Assembly: GCA_031546715.1 (NCBI GenBank)
Contig: JAVBKA010000157.1
Coordinates: 1 to 6,749, forward strand
Direction of reading: 5' to 3'
From: JAVBKA01 sp031546715
GTDB taxonomy: Bacteria; Bacillota; Clostridia; Oscillospirales; UBA929
DNA: 6,749 bases
In this document: piece by piece, positions 1 to 6,581 of the stretch
Numbering within the stretch: the first letter of the stretch is position 1
How the letters are laid out: every line of letters starts with the position of its first letter
Made by a program: the position numbers and the translations under genes
Notes under the pieces: model-generated
The model's database searches: none
What the model was told of the DNA's origin: nothing
Seen by the model: the letters and a program-made list of their open reading frames with translations, nothing else

Positions 1-2
1 CA

Positions 3-1016
3 AGCGGAAGTGAAAGCCCAAGCGGTAGCGAGAGCCCAAGCGGAAGTGAGAGCCCAAGCGGAAGTGAAAGCCCAAGCGGAAGTGAGAGCCCAAGCGGAAG
101 CGAAAGCCCAAGCGGAAGTGAGAGCCCAAGCGGAAGCGAAAGCCCAAGCGGAAGTGAAAGCCCAAGCGGAAGTGAAAGCCCAAGCGGTAGCGAGAATCCA
201 AGCGGAAGCGAGAGCCCAAGCGGAAGTGAGAATCCAAACCCAAGCCCCGGCGGTGGTGAAAGCCCAAGTACAGACCCAAGCACTGGCGGTGGCGAAAGCC
301 CAAGTACGGACCCAAGCACTGGCGGTGGTGAAAGCCCAAGCACAGACCCAAGCACTGGCGGTGGTGAAAGTCCTAGCGCAAGTCCATCGACTGAATCACC
401 CGCTCCCACCGATGGAGGCGTCACAACGCCTGACGGCGGTGGCATCATCCCAACACCACCAGATCCAGATGCAAGCGGCACTGGAGGCGGTGAAGTCGAA
501 CCAGAACGTAACGTAATAATCGGTTACGATGCTGACGGCAACCCGTTATACGATTTATCGACTGTAGCCGAAGGCGACCTTAGAACCTACACCGTCACAG
601 TGAATTATCTGCTGGATGGAGTACAAATAGCCGATTCCTTCACAAAATCGTATGATGTTTTAGTTGGAAACAGCTTTAGGTTCAATGTTAATGAACAGCT
701 ACGCGAAAGTATCGACGGTTTTGAGCTAATCGGAAATTACCACGTTATGCAGGGAAACTCAAATACAAACGTAGTTATTGACCTGCTGTACCAAACCCCT
801 GACTTTGATGATTACAGAGACCCAACTGCAGGGCTTGGCTCAGGTGGCTCAGGCAACGAGGATAAAACATTGCCACCGGTTAAGGATGATGTTTTTGACG
901 GACATGACGATGATGTTGATTCTCTGAGAAAACCGATGAACCTTGGTTTTATTCTAGGCATGTTTAGCTTCTTTACGGTAGGCTTCACAGGCTTTGCGAT
1001 AAAAAAGCATAAATAA
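3..1016 (+). CDS. C-terminal part of a Ser/Pro-rich repeat cell-surface protein with membrane anchor (5' end outside window)
   Basis: The frame is open from the left edge to a TAA at 1014-1016, giving 337 visible residues and no start inside the window. Residues 1-79 are SPSGSE hexapeptide repeats. Residues 83-130 are four GGGESPSTDPST-type dodecapeptides, followed by a Pro/Gly/Thr linker to about residue 160. Residues about 195-265 (TYTVTVNYLLDG... to DLLYQT) resemble a small MucBP-like beta domain of surface adhesins; this is a pattern judgement only. A linker rich in Asp (about 288-308) leads to a hydrophobic helix (about 312-333) and the basic end KKHK, so the protein is probably anchored at its C-terminus with the repeats outside the cell. 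There is no LPXTG; LPPVK at about residue 290 is not a sortase signal. The gene ends before its own terminator and is probably transcribed separately from the CotH unit. Any catalytic or binding domains in the missing N-terminal part cannot be judged. Confidence 0.85.
   Translation, partial: SGSESPSGSESPSGSESPSGSESPSGSESPSGSESPSGSESPSGSESPSGSESPSGSESPSGSENPSGSESPSGSENPNPSPGGGESPSTDPSTGGGESPSTDPSTGGGESPSTDPSTGGGESPSASPSTESPAPTDGGVTTPDGGGIIPTPPDPDASGTGGGEVEPERNVIIGYDADGNPLYDLSTVAEGDLRTYTVTVNYLLDGVQIADSFTKSYDVLVGNSFRFNVNEQLRESIDGFELIGNYHVMQGNSNTNVVIDLLYQTPDFDDYRDPTAGLGSGGSGNEDKTLPPVKDDVFDGHDDDVDSLRKPMNLGFILGMFSFFTVGFTGFAIKKHK
6..239 (+). repeat. 18-bp coding tandem repeat, 13 visible units (SPSGSE)
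   Basis: Thirteen consecutive 18-bp units with consensus GGAAGYGARAGCCCAAGC encode GSESPS. Differences are mostly silent (AGT/AGC, GAA/GAG). Units 11 and 13 carry AAT for AGC (Asn for Ser) and the last unit ends in AAC. The array probably continues beyond the left edge. The unit length is a multiple of three, so gain or loss of units changes the stalk length without breaking the frame. Confidence 0.95.
249..392 (+). repeat. 36-bp coding tandem repeat, 4 units (GGGESPSTDPST)
   Basis: Four consecutive 36-bp units start at 249, 285, 321 and 357. The first three encode GGGESPSTDPST with only silent changes. The fourth is degenerate (GGGESPSASPST) and runs into non-repeated Pro/Thr/Gly linker. 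The 36-bp unit shares its GAAAGCCCAAG core with the 18-bp unit upstream, so the two arrays may have a common origin. Confidence 0.95.
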
Positions 1017-1069
1017 CCCCGCACCTCGGCAAAATTTGCTCACCCTATGAAGATGTCTCTTCTTTAATC

Positions 1070-1108
1070 ATTAAACAGCAGGTCAGTAAAACTGGCCTGC
1101 TGTTTAAT
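1070..1108 (+). terminator. Intrinsic terminator of the surface-protein gene
   Basis: A long hairpin lies about 55 bp after the stop of the repeat protein. The arm ATTAAACAGCAGGTCAGT (1070-1087) and the arm ACTGGCCTGCTGTTTAAT (1091-1108) pair over 18 bp with a single G-U pair, around an AAA loop. The 3' side continues TTTATAAG, a short U-rich tract. The complementary strand lacks an equally good T-run, so it probably acts mainly on + strand transcripts. Confidence 0.85.
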
Positions 1109-1122
1109 TTTATAAGTGCGGA

Positions 1123-1223
1123 TTAACCCGGTAGTGAAAATATGCTAGCATATTTTCACGAAAAGCGCAGGCACCCAGCAATGCCTTCCAAGGCATTGCT
1201 GGGTGCAGGAGCGACAGGGTTAA
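1123..1223. repeat. Nested palindromic intergenic element (two perfect hairpins inside a 7-bp inverted repeat)
   Basis: This 101-bp block is bounded by TTAACCC (1123-1129) and its complement GGGTTAA (1217-1223). Inside are two perfect inverted repeats. One is a 26-bp palindrome with no loop at 1134-1159 (arm GTGAAAATATGCT). The other has 17-bp arms with a CC loop at 1171-1206 (arm GCACCCAGCAATGCCTT). Neither is followed by a T-run on the + strand, so they do not look like terminators. No target-site duplication is visible next to the outer repeat. It may be a dispersed repeat (MITE- or REP-like) or a structured leader of the cotH-like gene. Confidence 0.6.
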
Positions 1224-1283
1224 GGGAGCATGATAGTGCAAAGTTGCGAATCTGCAATTAAATTTTAAACCATCTGTCGCATT

Positions 1284-3212
1284 TTGATGAAAATGCTTGC
1301 ATTATGCTGCGACCATATGTATACTATTCTCTGCAAAGGACGTGATTGCATTAAACGCTTTTGGCTTCAGATTTCCACAATTATACTAGCATCACTACTT
1401 GTGGGGACGGTTTTGATTGCTGCGCCGAATTTTAAGAGTGTTAAACCTGACACGGTAGCGGAGCTTCCCAAAATAACCAGCTTTATGTTTGAAAAAGCCC
1501 TGAATCCCACCTTATCTGAGGATATTACCGCGTCTATTGTCGGCGAAAATATAGTTTGTGAAATCGCGGATTTGCCGTCAAAAACCCTTTTAAAGCCCAC
1601 CGTCACCTTTACAGGACGGATTAACATTAAGGAAAGCACGAATCTCACCGTTGGTCTCAGCGAAAACCTAGGTCATGACATCGGCTATTTTTCCATAGGA
1701 AAGGACTACGACCTCAGACTTTACAACGAAGAGCTGTACATAGACTATCGCCTGAAAATGAACAGTACTCATAACAAAAGAAGCCCCTTTGTATCAATTG
1801 CCGCTGATAGAGCTGACAATTTAACATTTCCGTCAAGCTTAACAGCGTCAATAGTTTCCTCAGATGAAAATTCTGTCACAGCGGTCATGTTTGTCCCTAA
1901 GGACACTACACAATATAATATAGGCATCAACATAACCGAAGGCGCAGAAGTTACTCATAATAAAACCCCTGTTGACGGACTTTTTGGCATAGATTCTGCG
2001 CAAAAGTATGAATTTCACTGCACCTTGGGACGCAAAAAGCAAACGGTTTACCTTTCCACAGTGGTGCTTGATACCGCGCTCCCAACCATTTATATCGCCA
2101 CTGCCAATGCATCCGATATTGATAATCGTGACATGTACACAGGAGCAAGTATGCTTGTGTACGACCCTGTGAAAAATGAAGTGGTAAAGAGAATTGATGA
2201 TTTCAAGATAAAAATGCGCGGAAATAGCTCCGCTTTGTACCCTAAAAAGAGCTTCGGAATAAAGCTTTACTCTAAAACCAACTTCTTTCTGGGCTACGCA
2301 AAGGATTTTGTACTGGCTGCAAATTATAACGATAAGACTCTTATGCGAAACGCAATCGGGTTTTTTACAGCCTCTTATTTTGATAATCTGGAACACACTA
2401 GCGACTTTCAATACTGTGATGTGTATCTTAACGGCGACTTTCAGGGAAACTATCTGCTGCTGGAAAAAGTTACCGCCGAGCCCGCAAGAACCGACCTTGA
2501 TGTATTGACAGACAGCAATCTTGACGGCGACTTTTTAGTAGAGTTTGACGGCAGAGCGTTTGCGCAGCAGGAAGCAGGAGCGTTTGTGCTGCCCAGCGGC
2601 AGAGAGCTTCTTGTCCAAGAACCTGGAAAAAAGGAACTCACAAGCAGCATTCTTAGCTATATAAGTAACGAAATAACCATTTGGGAGCAAAAAATTATAA
2701 ACGGCGAGCCGCCGGAAAACTATCTTGATATGCCTAGCTTTGTTGATTACTTTATCGTAAATGAGATAACTCATAACGTAGATTCAGGCTTTGCCATGAG
2801 CGTAAACATGTACCGCAAGGACGGCTTGTATTATATGGGACCTGTTTGGGATTTTGATATTTCCATGGGAAATGTTGACTACGCCGATTGGGTGCGTGAA
2901 CCTAAACTTGAGATGCTGGCCATCACCATCTATTTCAGAGATTTAATTGCGAATACTGATTTTCGCAGCAGAATTATTGACAGATGGCTTGAGAAAAGCG
3001 CGGGCTATCAGCAAGCCTTGAGCGAATTTATTGACACCACCTTGGTGACTATTGATAAATCTCAACAGGCGAACTTTACACGATGGAAAATTCTAGGCGA
3101 ATATGTCTGGCCTAATTATAAGGTGTACAAAACCTACGATGAGGAAGTTGCCGCATTGAAAGAATGGCTTAGCATTCACCTTGCATTTTTGGATACGAGG
3201 CTTGTCAAATGA
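1284..3212 (+). CDS. CotH-family protein kinase, membrane-anchored
   Basis: A CotH-fold protein (atypical Ser/Thr protein kinase family, founder the Bacillus spore coat protein CotH). Residues 28-47 form a hydrophobic segment preceded by basic residues (CKGRDCIKRF), which predicts an N-in signal anchor with the rest outside the membrane. Residues about 60-265 are beta-rich; the ITSFMFEKALNPTLSED stretch resembles Ig-like modules of secreted proteins. The CotH domain spans about 267-600. Its hallmarks are KMRGNSS (310-316), PKKSFGIKL (320-328), LANYNDKTLMRN (345-356), DVYLNGDFQGNYLLLEK (379-395), DYFIVNEITHNVD (488-500) and GPVWDFD (519-525), whose acidic DFD is the expected metal site. The start is uncertain: TTG 1284, ATG 1287 and ATG 1293 are alternatives and none has a clear Shine-Dalgarno site. 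It is the first gene of a three-gene unit and overlaps the next by 4 bp. At about 640 residues it is longer than Bacillus CotH, owing to the anchor and N-terminal region. Confidence 0.9.
   Translation: MMKMLALCCDHMYTILCKGRDCIKRFWLQISTIILASLLVGTVLIAAPNFKSVKPDTVAELPKITSFMFEKALNPTLSEDITASIVGENIVCEIADLPSKTLLKPTVTFTGRINIKESTNLTVGLSENLGHDIGYFSIGKDYDLRLYNEELYIDYRLKMNSTHNKRSPFVSIAADRADNLTFPSSLTASIVSSDENSVTAVMFVPKDTTQYNIGINITEGAEVTHNKTPVDGLFGIDSAQKYEFHCTLGRKKQTVYLSTVVLDTALPTIYIATANASDIDNRDMYTGASMLVYDPVKNEVVKRIDDFKIKMRGNSSALYPKKSFGIKLYSKTNFFLGYAKDFVLAANYNDKTLMRNAIGFFTASYFDNLEHTSDFQYCDVYLNGDFQGNYLLLEKVTAEPARTDLDVLTDSNLDGDFLVEFDGRAFAQQEAGAFVLPSGRELLVQEPGKKELTSSILSYISNEITIWEQKIINGEPPENYLDMPSFVDYFIVNEITHNVDSGFAMSVNMYRKDGLYYMGPVWDFDISMGNVDYADWVREPKLEMLAITIYFRDLIANTDFRSRIIDRWLEKSAGYQQALSEFIDTTLVTIDKSQQANFTRWKILGEYVWPNYKVYKTYDEEVAALKEWLSIHLAFLDTRLVK
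3197..3212 (+). promoter_or_regulatory. GAGG ribosome site and ATGA stop/start overlap
   Basis: GAGG at 3197-3200 lies 8 nt before ATG 3209, and this ATG overlaps the CotH stop TGA (3210-3212). The arrangement supports the ATG as the true start and suggests translational coupling between the kinase and the VTC-domain protein. Confidence 0.75.
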
Positions 3213-3922
3213 ACAAAACGCCCTATAGACATGAGCTGAAATATGTTATTTCAGAAGCGGAGCTATTATCCCTTAAATCCCGCCTTTCAGTGCTAATGGA
3301 GCCTGACCGCCATGTTGACAGCGATGGCGGCTACTGGATTAGAAGCCTCTATTATGACGACGGCGACGACAGCGCATTGCTTGATAAGCTTGACGGCGTA
3401 GAACTTCGGAAAAAGTACCGTATACGCATTTACAACTTTTCTTCCGAGCTGATAGTTCTTGAATGCAAGTCGAAAACTAAAAATCTTTGCCAAAAGCAGG
3501 GCGTAATTATCAGCCATCAAGACCTTGAAGACATTTTAGCAGGAGAAACCGAGCGGTTTTTGCGGCATAACACCCCCTTACTTCGGCAGTTTGCCATTGC
3601 CTTACGAACCAGCAGCCTTGCTCCGGCGCAATTAGTTGACTATCGCCGCGACCCTCTTGTTTACAGCCTTGGAAATGTCCGCGTTACCTTCGACCAAGCA
3701 CTGTCCGCCCCTGTAAACACCGCACTTTTTGACCGTGACGGTCTGACTATGCCTGTCCTGCCTGACAATCAGTCCATCCTTGAAATAAAGTACGACGCAT
3801 TTATTCCCGAGCATATTATAGGCGCAGTTTCATTGCGGCACAGAACTCAGCTTTCAACGTCTAAATACGCACTTTGCCGCTTGGCACGCGCCAACCTTCT
3901 TAATCTTTCAACATACTGTTAG
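3209..3922 (+). CDS. VTC-domain (polyphosphate polymerase-like) protein
   Basis: A 237-residue soluble protein of the VTC family, whose eukaryotic member Vtc4 makes polyphosphate from ATP in a beta-tunnel (triphosphate tunnel metalloenzyme fold). The charged tunnel motifs are visible in order: RHELKY (7-12), IRSLYYD (44-50), KYRIRIY (69-75), LECKSK (84-89), VRVTFD (157-162), LEIKYD (191-196) and STSKYA (216-221). These match the positions of basic residues that bind polyphosphate, a metal-binding Glu and the conserved Ser/Lys of the family, so catalytic competence is plausible. It lacks the SPX domain and the transmembrane domain of the eukaryotic enzyme. No signal peptide or membrane helix is seen, so it should be cytoplasmic. 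It is coupled to cotH upstream and followed closely by a DUF4956 membrane gene. Family membership is clear. The product (polyphosphate or another phosphate polymer) is inferred and has not been shown for this protein. Confidence 0.9.
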   Translation: MNKTPYRHELKYVISEAELLSLKSRLSVLMEPDRHVDSDGGYWIRSLYYDDGDDSALLDKLDGVELRKKYRIRIYNFSSELIVLECKSKTKNLCQKQGVIISHQDLEDILAGETERFLRHNTPLLRQFAIALRTSSLAPAQLVDYRRDPLVYSLGNVRVTFDQALSAPVNTALFDRDGLTMPVLPDNQSILEIKYDAFIPEHIIGAVSLRHRTQLSTSKYALCRLARANLLNLSTYC

Positions 3923-3935
3923 GGGTAATAATTTG
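3921..3935 (+). promoter_or_regulatory. AGGGG ribosome site and TTG start of the DUF4956 gene
   Basis: AGGGG (3921-3925), overlapping the stop of the VTC gene (TAG 3920-3922), sits 7 nt before TTG 3933. This is good spacing. The next in-frame ATG lies after the start of the conserved N-terminal region, so TTG is the preferred start. Confidence 0.7.
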
Positions 3936-4616
3936 TTACATTTTATCGACATTTTTAAGAAAAGCTTCCTTGATGGCATGACCTCCGACCTTACAAATCA
4001 GCGCATAATTATTACCTTGTGTATCGCTCTGGTATTCTCAGTGTACCTCTTTTTTGTATACCGACTGACAGTGCGCTCGGTTATGTATGCACGCAATTTC
4101 AACATAACAATGTCAATGATGAGCATCGTAACTGCAATAGTAGTTATGGCGATTCACTCAAACGTTATACTCTCCCTGGGTATGGTTGGCGCGCTTTCAA
4201 TTGTTCGTTTCAGAACCGCAATCAAAGACCCAATTGACCTGTTATTTCTCTTTTGGTCGATAACCATCGGTATTGTAATTGGTGCAGGTATGTTTGTGCT
4301 AGCGTTGCTTGGAATTTTGATTGTAAGCATCGTTTTGCTGGTGTTAAATCTCATTCCGGCGGGTGGAATTGCATATTTGTTGGTGTTTAACTGCGCGGAT
4401 GAGGCAGTCCTTGAGCATTGCAAAGGACTGATAAAGCTGCGAGTGAAAAAGTCCCTTATCAAGTCAAAAACCGTGTCGTCAAAGGGCATTGAGTTGACCT
4501 TTGAGGTTAAGCTTAAAAACAGCGACAAGGACGCCGCCTTTATCAGCGAACTGCAAGCAATTGACGGTGTCCTCCATGCGGCAATTGTGAGCTATAACGG
4601 CGAGTATATGAAGTAA
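3933..4616 (+). CDS. DUF4956 family membrane protein
   Basis: A 227-residue integral membrane protein of the DUF4956 family, which has no established biochemical function. Hydrophobic segments lie at about 25-45, 59-77, 102-119 and 121-142. Between the second and third is the family's signature, SLGMVGALSIVRFRTAIKDP (81-100), with charged residues R92, R94, K98 and D99 next to the membrane. Residues about 148-227 form a soluble alpha/beta region, probably cytoplasmic, ending in HAAIVSYNGEYMK. The gene begins at TTG 3933, 10 bp after the VTC-gene stop, so it is almost certainly cotranscribed with it. From general knowledge, DUF4956 genes are often found beside VTC-domain and CotH genes. A role as membrane partner or channel for the VTC-like enzyme is a hypothesis. 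Length and motif order are normal for the family, with no sign of truncation. Confidence 0.9.
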   Translation: MLHFIDIFKKSFLDGMTSDLTNQRIIITLCIALVFSVYLFFVYRLTVRSVMYARNFNITMSMMSIVTAIVVMAIHSNVILSLGMVGALSIVRFRTAIKDPIDLLFLFWSITIGIVIGAGMFVLALLGILIVSIVLLVLNLIPAGGIAYLLVFNCADEAVLEHCKGLIKLRVKKSLIKSKTVSSKGIELTFEVKLKNSDKDAAFISELQAIDGVLHAAIVSYNGEYMK

Positions 4617-4664
4617 AAGTGCTGTATTAAACCAGTTATTTGACGTATACTGAAAAAGTTTTTC

Positions 4665-4693
4665 TTGCCTTATTTTGCAAGTTGTTATATATT
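4665..4693 (+). promoter_or_regulatory. Possible promoter of the NhaC-family gene
   Basis: TTGCCT (4665-4670) and TATATT (4688-4693), 17 bp apart, form a reasonable sigma-A-type pair. They lie in the 58-bp gap and the first codons of the longest reading frame. Transcription would begin near 4700, downstream of TTG 4675, so if real it would require a later translation start. The call is by eye only. Confidence 0.3.
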
Positions 4694-6264
4694 ATCTTTC
4701 AAATATATCGAAGGTCAGTGGTGTAAAAATAGAAGCAATTGACGTTGGCATTTGGTCGGTAGTCCCTCCCCTAATCGCTATTACATTAGCACTTATTACG
4801 AAGGAAGTTATCTCTTCTCTGGTACTTGGCATCCTTTCTGGCACAATTATCTATTCTATTCACATGGGTATCGGCATTGCAGGAGTATTCTCCACCACAA
4901 CCACGCTTATGGCTGACAAAATTGGCGCAAATGCCTCGATTATTCTGTTTTTAGCATTGCTTGGCGCATTAGTTGCAGTTGTTACCCGTGCTGGCGGCTC
5001 AAAAGCCTACGGACAATGGGCGTCAAAGAAAATACGCAGCCGTACAGGTGCTCAGCTTGCAACATCTGGTTTGGGCGTACTCATTTTCGTTGACGATTAC
5101 TTTAACTGTCTCACAATCGGAACAGTCATGCGTCCTGTCACCGATTCCCATAGAATTTCCCGCGCAAAGCTTGCGTACATAATCGACTCAACTGCCGCAC
5201 CTGTTTGTATTATCGCTCCGATTTCATCGTGGGCTGCGTCCGTAATCTCCCAAATGGAGGGTACAGGACTAAACGGAATGGAGTCCTTTATTCAAACCAT
5301 TCCGTATAATTTGTACGCACTTTTAACCATTGTTATGGTGGTGGTTTTGTCCGTCACAAAGCTTGAATTCGGACCTATGAAGCTATTTGAAAAGAATGCC
5401 ATAGAAAATGGCGACCTGCATTCCGGCAGCAGCAAGGGCGTTGACGACGAACTTGCCTCTATGAAGGTTTCCGAAAAGGGCAAGGTTTTGGATTTGATTA
5501 TCCCTATAGCTGCGCTTATAGTCGCATGTATTTTTTCCATGCTGTATATCGGCGGCTACTTTGAAGGCGGAATGACCCTTGCGGAAGGCTTTGGCAATAC
5601 TGACGCAGGCTTATCCCTTGCATTAGGTGGCTTTATTGCACTTTTAGTAGCATTTTTGCTGCTTGTACCACGCAAAGTCCTTAGTTTTAAAGATTTTATG
5701 GACAGCATTGTAACTGGCGTTAAGTCGATGGTTCCCGCCTTTGTTATTTTGGCTCTGGCTTGGACAATCAGCGGAGTATGCCGTGACCTATTAAACACAG
5801 GCTTGTATGTTGGTAATTTAGTGGCAGAAAGCAACATGCCTGTCGCGCTGATTCCTGCCATAAATTTCTTAGTAGCATGTTTCCTAAGCTTCTCCATGGG
5901 CACCTCATGGGGTACATTTGGCATTCTAATTCCAATTGTAGCCGTGATTTGCCAACAGGTTGCACCTGACTTGATGATTGTGTCACTTTCAGCAACCCTA
6001 GCAGGCGCAGTATTCGGCGACCATTGCTCACCAATATCCGACACAACAATTCTATCTTCCACAGGCGCAGGCTGCAACCACATCGACCATGTATCCACCC
6101 AAATCCCCTACGCCCTAGTCGTAGCGGCCTGCTGTCTGGTAGGATTCATAGTGGCAGGTCTGACCACAAGCCTATGGATTACACTAGTCGGTTCCTTCGG
6201 TCTGTTGGCTGCAAGTTTGGTAGTGTCTAGCCGTTTGAATGTAAAAAGTAGGGCAAAGGCATAG
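4675..6264 (+). CDS. NhaC-family Na+/H+ antiporter
   Basis: A polytopic inner-membrane transporter of the NhaC family, which exchanges cytoplasmic Na+ for external H+ in pH and sodium homeostasis. Some relatives carry organic or amino acids, so the substrate is not certain. Family signatures are FVDDYFNCLTIGTVMRP (138-154), STAAPVCIIAPISSW (172-186), FSMGTSWGTFGILIP (406-420) and GDHCSPISDTTILSSTGAG (448-466). About ten or more hydrophobic segments run from residue 28 to 518, with a hydrophilic loop at about 232-270. Its length of 529 residues is normal for the family. The listed start, TTG 4675, is the longest choice but has no Shine-Dalgarno site. The family usually begins shortly before the VGIWSVVPPL segment (residue 24), and no ATG or GTG exists in frame between, so the true start is unresolved (a non-standard codon or an upstream sequence error is possible). 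Its functional link to the CotH/VTC/DUF4956 unit is doubtful, and it may have its own promoter. Confidence 0.9.
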   Translation: MQVVIYYLSNISKVSGVKIEAIDVGIWSVVPPLIAITLALITKEVISSLVLGILSGTIIYSIHMGIGIAGVFSTTTTLMADKIGANASIILFLALLGALVAVVTRAGGSKAYGQWASKKIRSRTGAQLATSGLGVLIFVDDYFNCLTIGTVMRPVTDSHRISRAKLAYIIDSTAAPVCIIAPISSWAASVISQMEGTGLNGMESFIQTIPYNLYALLTIVMVVVLSVTKLEFGPMKLFEKNAIENGDLHSGSSKGVDDELASMKVSEKGKVLDLIIPIAALIVACIFSMLYIGGYFEGGMTLAEGFGNTDAGLSLALGGFIALLVAFLLLVPRKVLSFKDFMDSIVTGVKSMVPAFVILALAWTISGVCRDLLNTGLYVGNLVAESNMPVALIPAINFLVACFLSFSMGTSWGTFGILIPIVAVICQQVAPDLMIVSLSATLAGAVFGDHCSPISDTTILSSTGAGCNHIDHVSTQIPYALVVAACCLVGFIVAGLTTSLWITLVGSFGLLAASLVVSSRLNVKSRAKA

Positions 6265-6350
6265 CAAAACTTATAATACGGTAAAAAAGACAGCCCACCC
6301 CAACCCACAACACAAACCTAAAGCCATCGCACAACAACCCTAAAACCACC

Positions 6351-6376
6351 ACGACGTAGCGCGGAGCGGCGGTCGT
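6351..6376. repeat. Small imperfect inverted repeat
   Basis: ACGAC (6351-6355) pairs with GTCGT (6372-6376), with an inner CGC/GCG pair around GGA. It lies at the left edge of the repeat patchwork downstream of the NhaC-family gene. Alone it is weak, and it is listed because it marks where the structured region begins. Confidence 0.35.
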
Positions 6377-6469
6377 AAAACTCTACAGCGGTGACGAACG
6401 TGACAGCTACAGCGTCTCGACTGCCGCAACCTCGGGCGCAATACGCAAGTCACTTACGATAGCACGAAA

Positions 6470-6530
6470 AAGGGTGCTTTGCTTCCTTTACCACCCTTCG
6501 TAAAGGAAGTGCCCCCGCGGCATGAGCGGG
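6470..6530. repeat. Overlapping inverted repeats
   Basis: Three pairings interlock here. CTTCCTTTAC (6482-6491) is perfectly complementary to GTAAAGGAAG (6500-6509). AAGGGTG (6470-6476) is complementary to CACCCTT (6492-6498), which forms the loop of the first hairpin. CCCGC (6514-6518) pairs with GCGGG (6526-6530). The first two stems would require a one-base crossing to coexist, so they are probably alternatives. No T-run follows on either strand at the right place, so this is not a plain terminator. Confidence 0.6.
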
Positions 6531-6581
6531 ACGAGAAAAAAATATGCGATTATACCATAGGCAAATAACCCCAAAAACACA

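Noticed and set aside
10..516. Open frame encoding an Ala/Gln/Val-rich repeat protein (KAQAEV...)
   Set aside because: It is the out-of-frame reading of the 18-bp repeats, kept open because the unit is a multiple of three. The frame beginning at position 3 continues through a folded domain and membrane anchor to a stop before a terminator, so that one is the gene.
867..890. LPPVK as a sortase (LPXTG-type) signal
   Set aside because: It lacks the T-G of the motif, and it sits about 48 residues from the C-terminus, farther than usual. Only a plain membrane anchor is supported.
600..1016. Independent 138-residue gene starting at GTG 600
   Set aside because: The same frame is open back to the window edge, and GTG 600 falls inside a beta-strand (TYTVTVNYLL) of the MucBP-like domain, without a ribosome site.
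1860..2411. Minus-strand open frame of 183 codons inside the CotH gene
   Set aside because: The opposite frame carries unmistakable CotH motifs, and the minus-strand product has no recognisable features.
4652..4682. Terminator between the DUF4956 and NhaC-family genes
   Set aside because: The only pairings are GAAAAA/TTTTTC with a one-base centre and a 5-bp CTTGC/GCAAG stem, too weak for an intrinsic terminator.
5556..6098. Minus-strand open frame of 180 codons inside the antiporter gene
   Set aside because: It is a shadow of the NhaC-family coding frame, whose signature motifs lie across this stretch.
6108..6308. Short minus-strand frame across the end of the antiporter gene
   Set aside because: It mostly overlaps the antiporter in antisense, and has no ribosome site or family resemblance.
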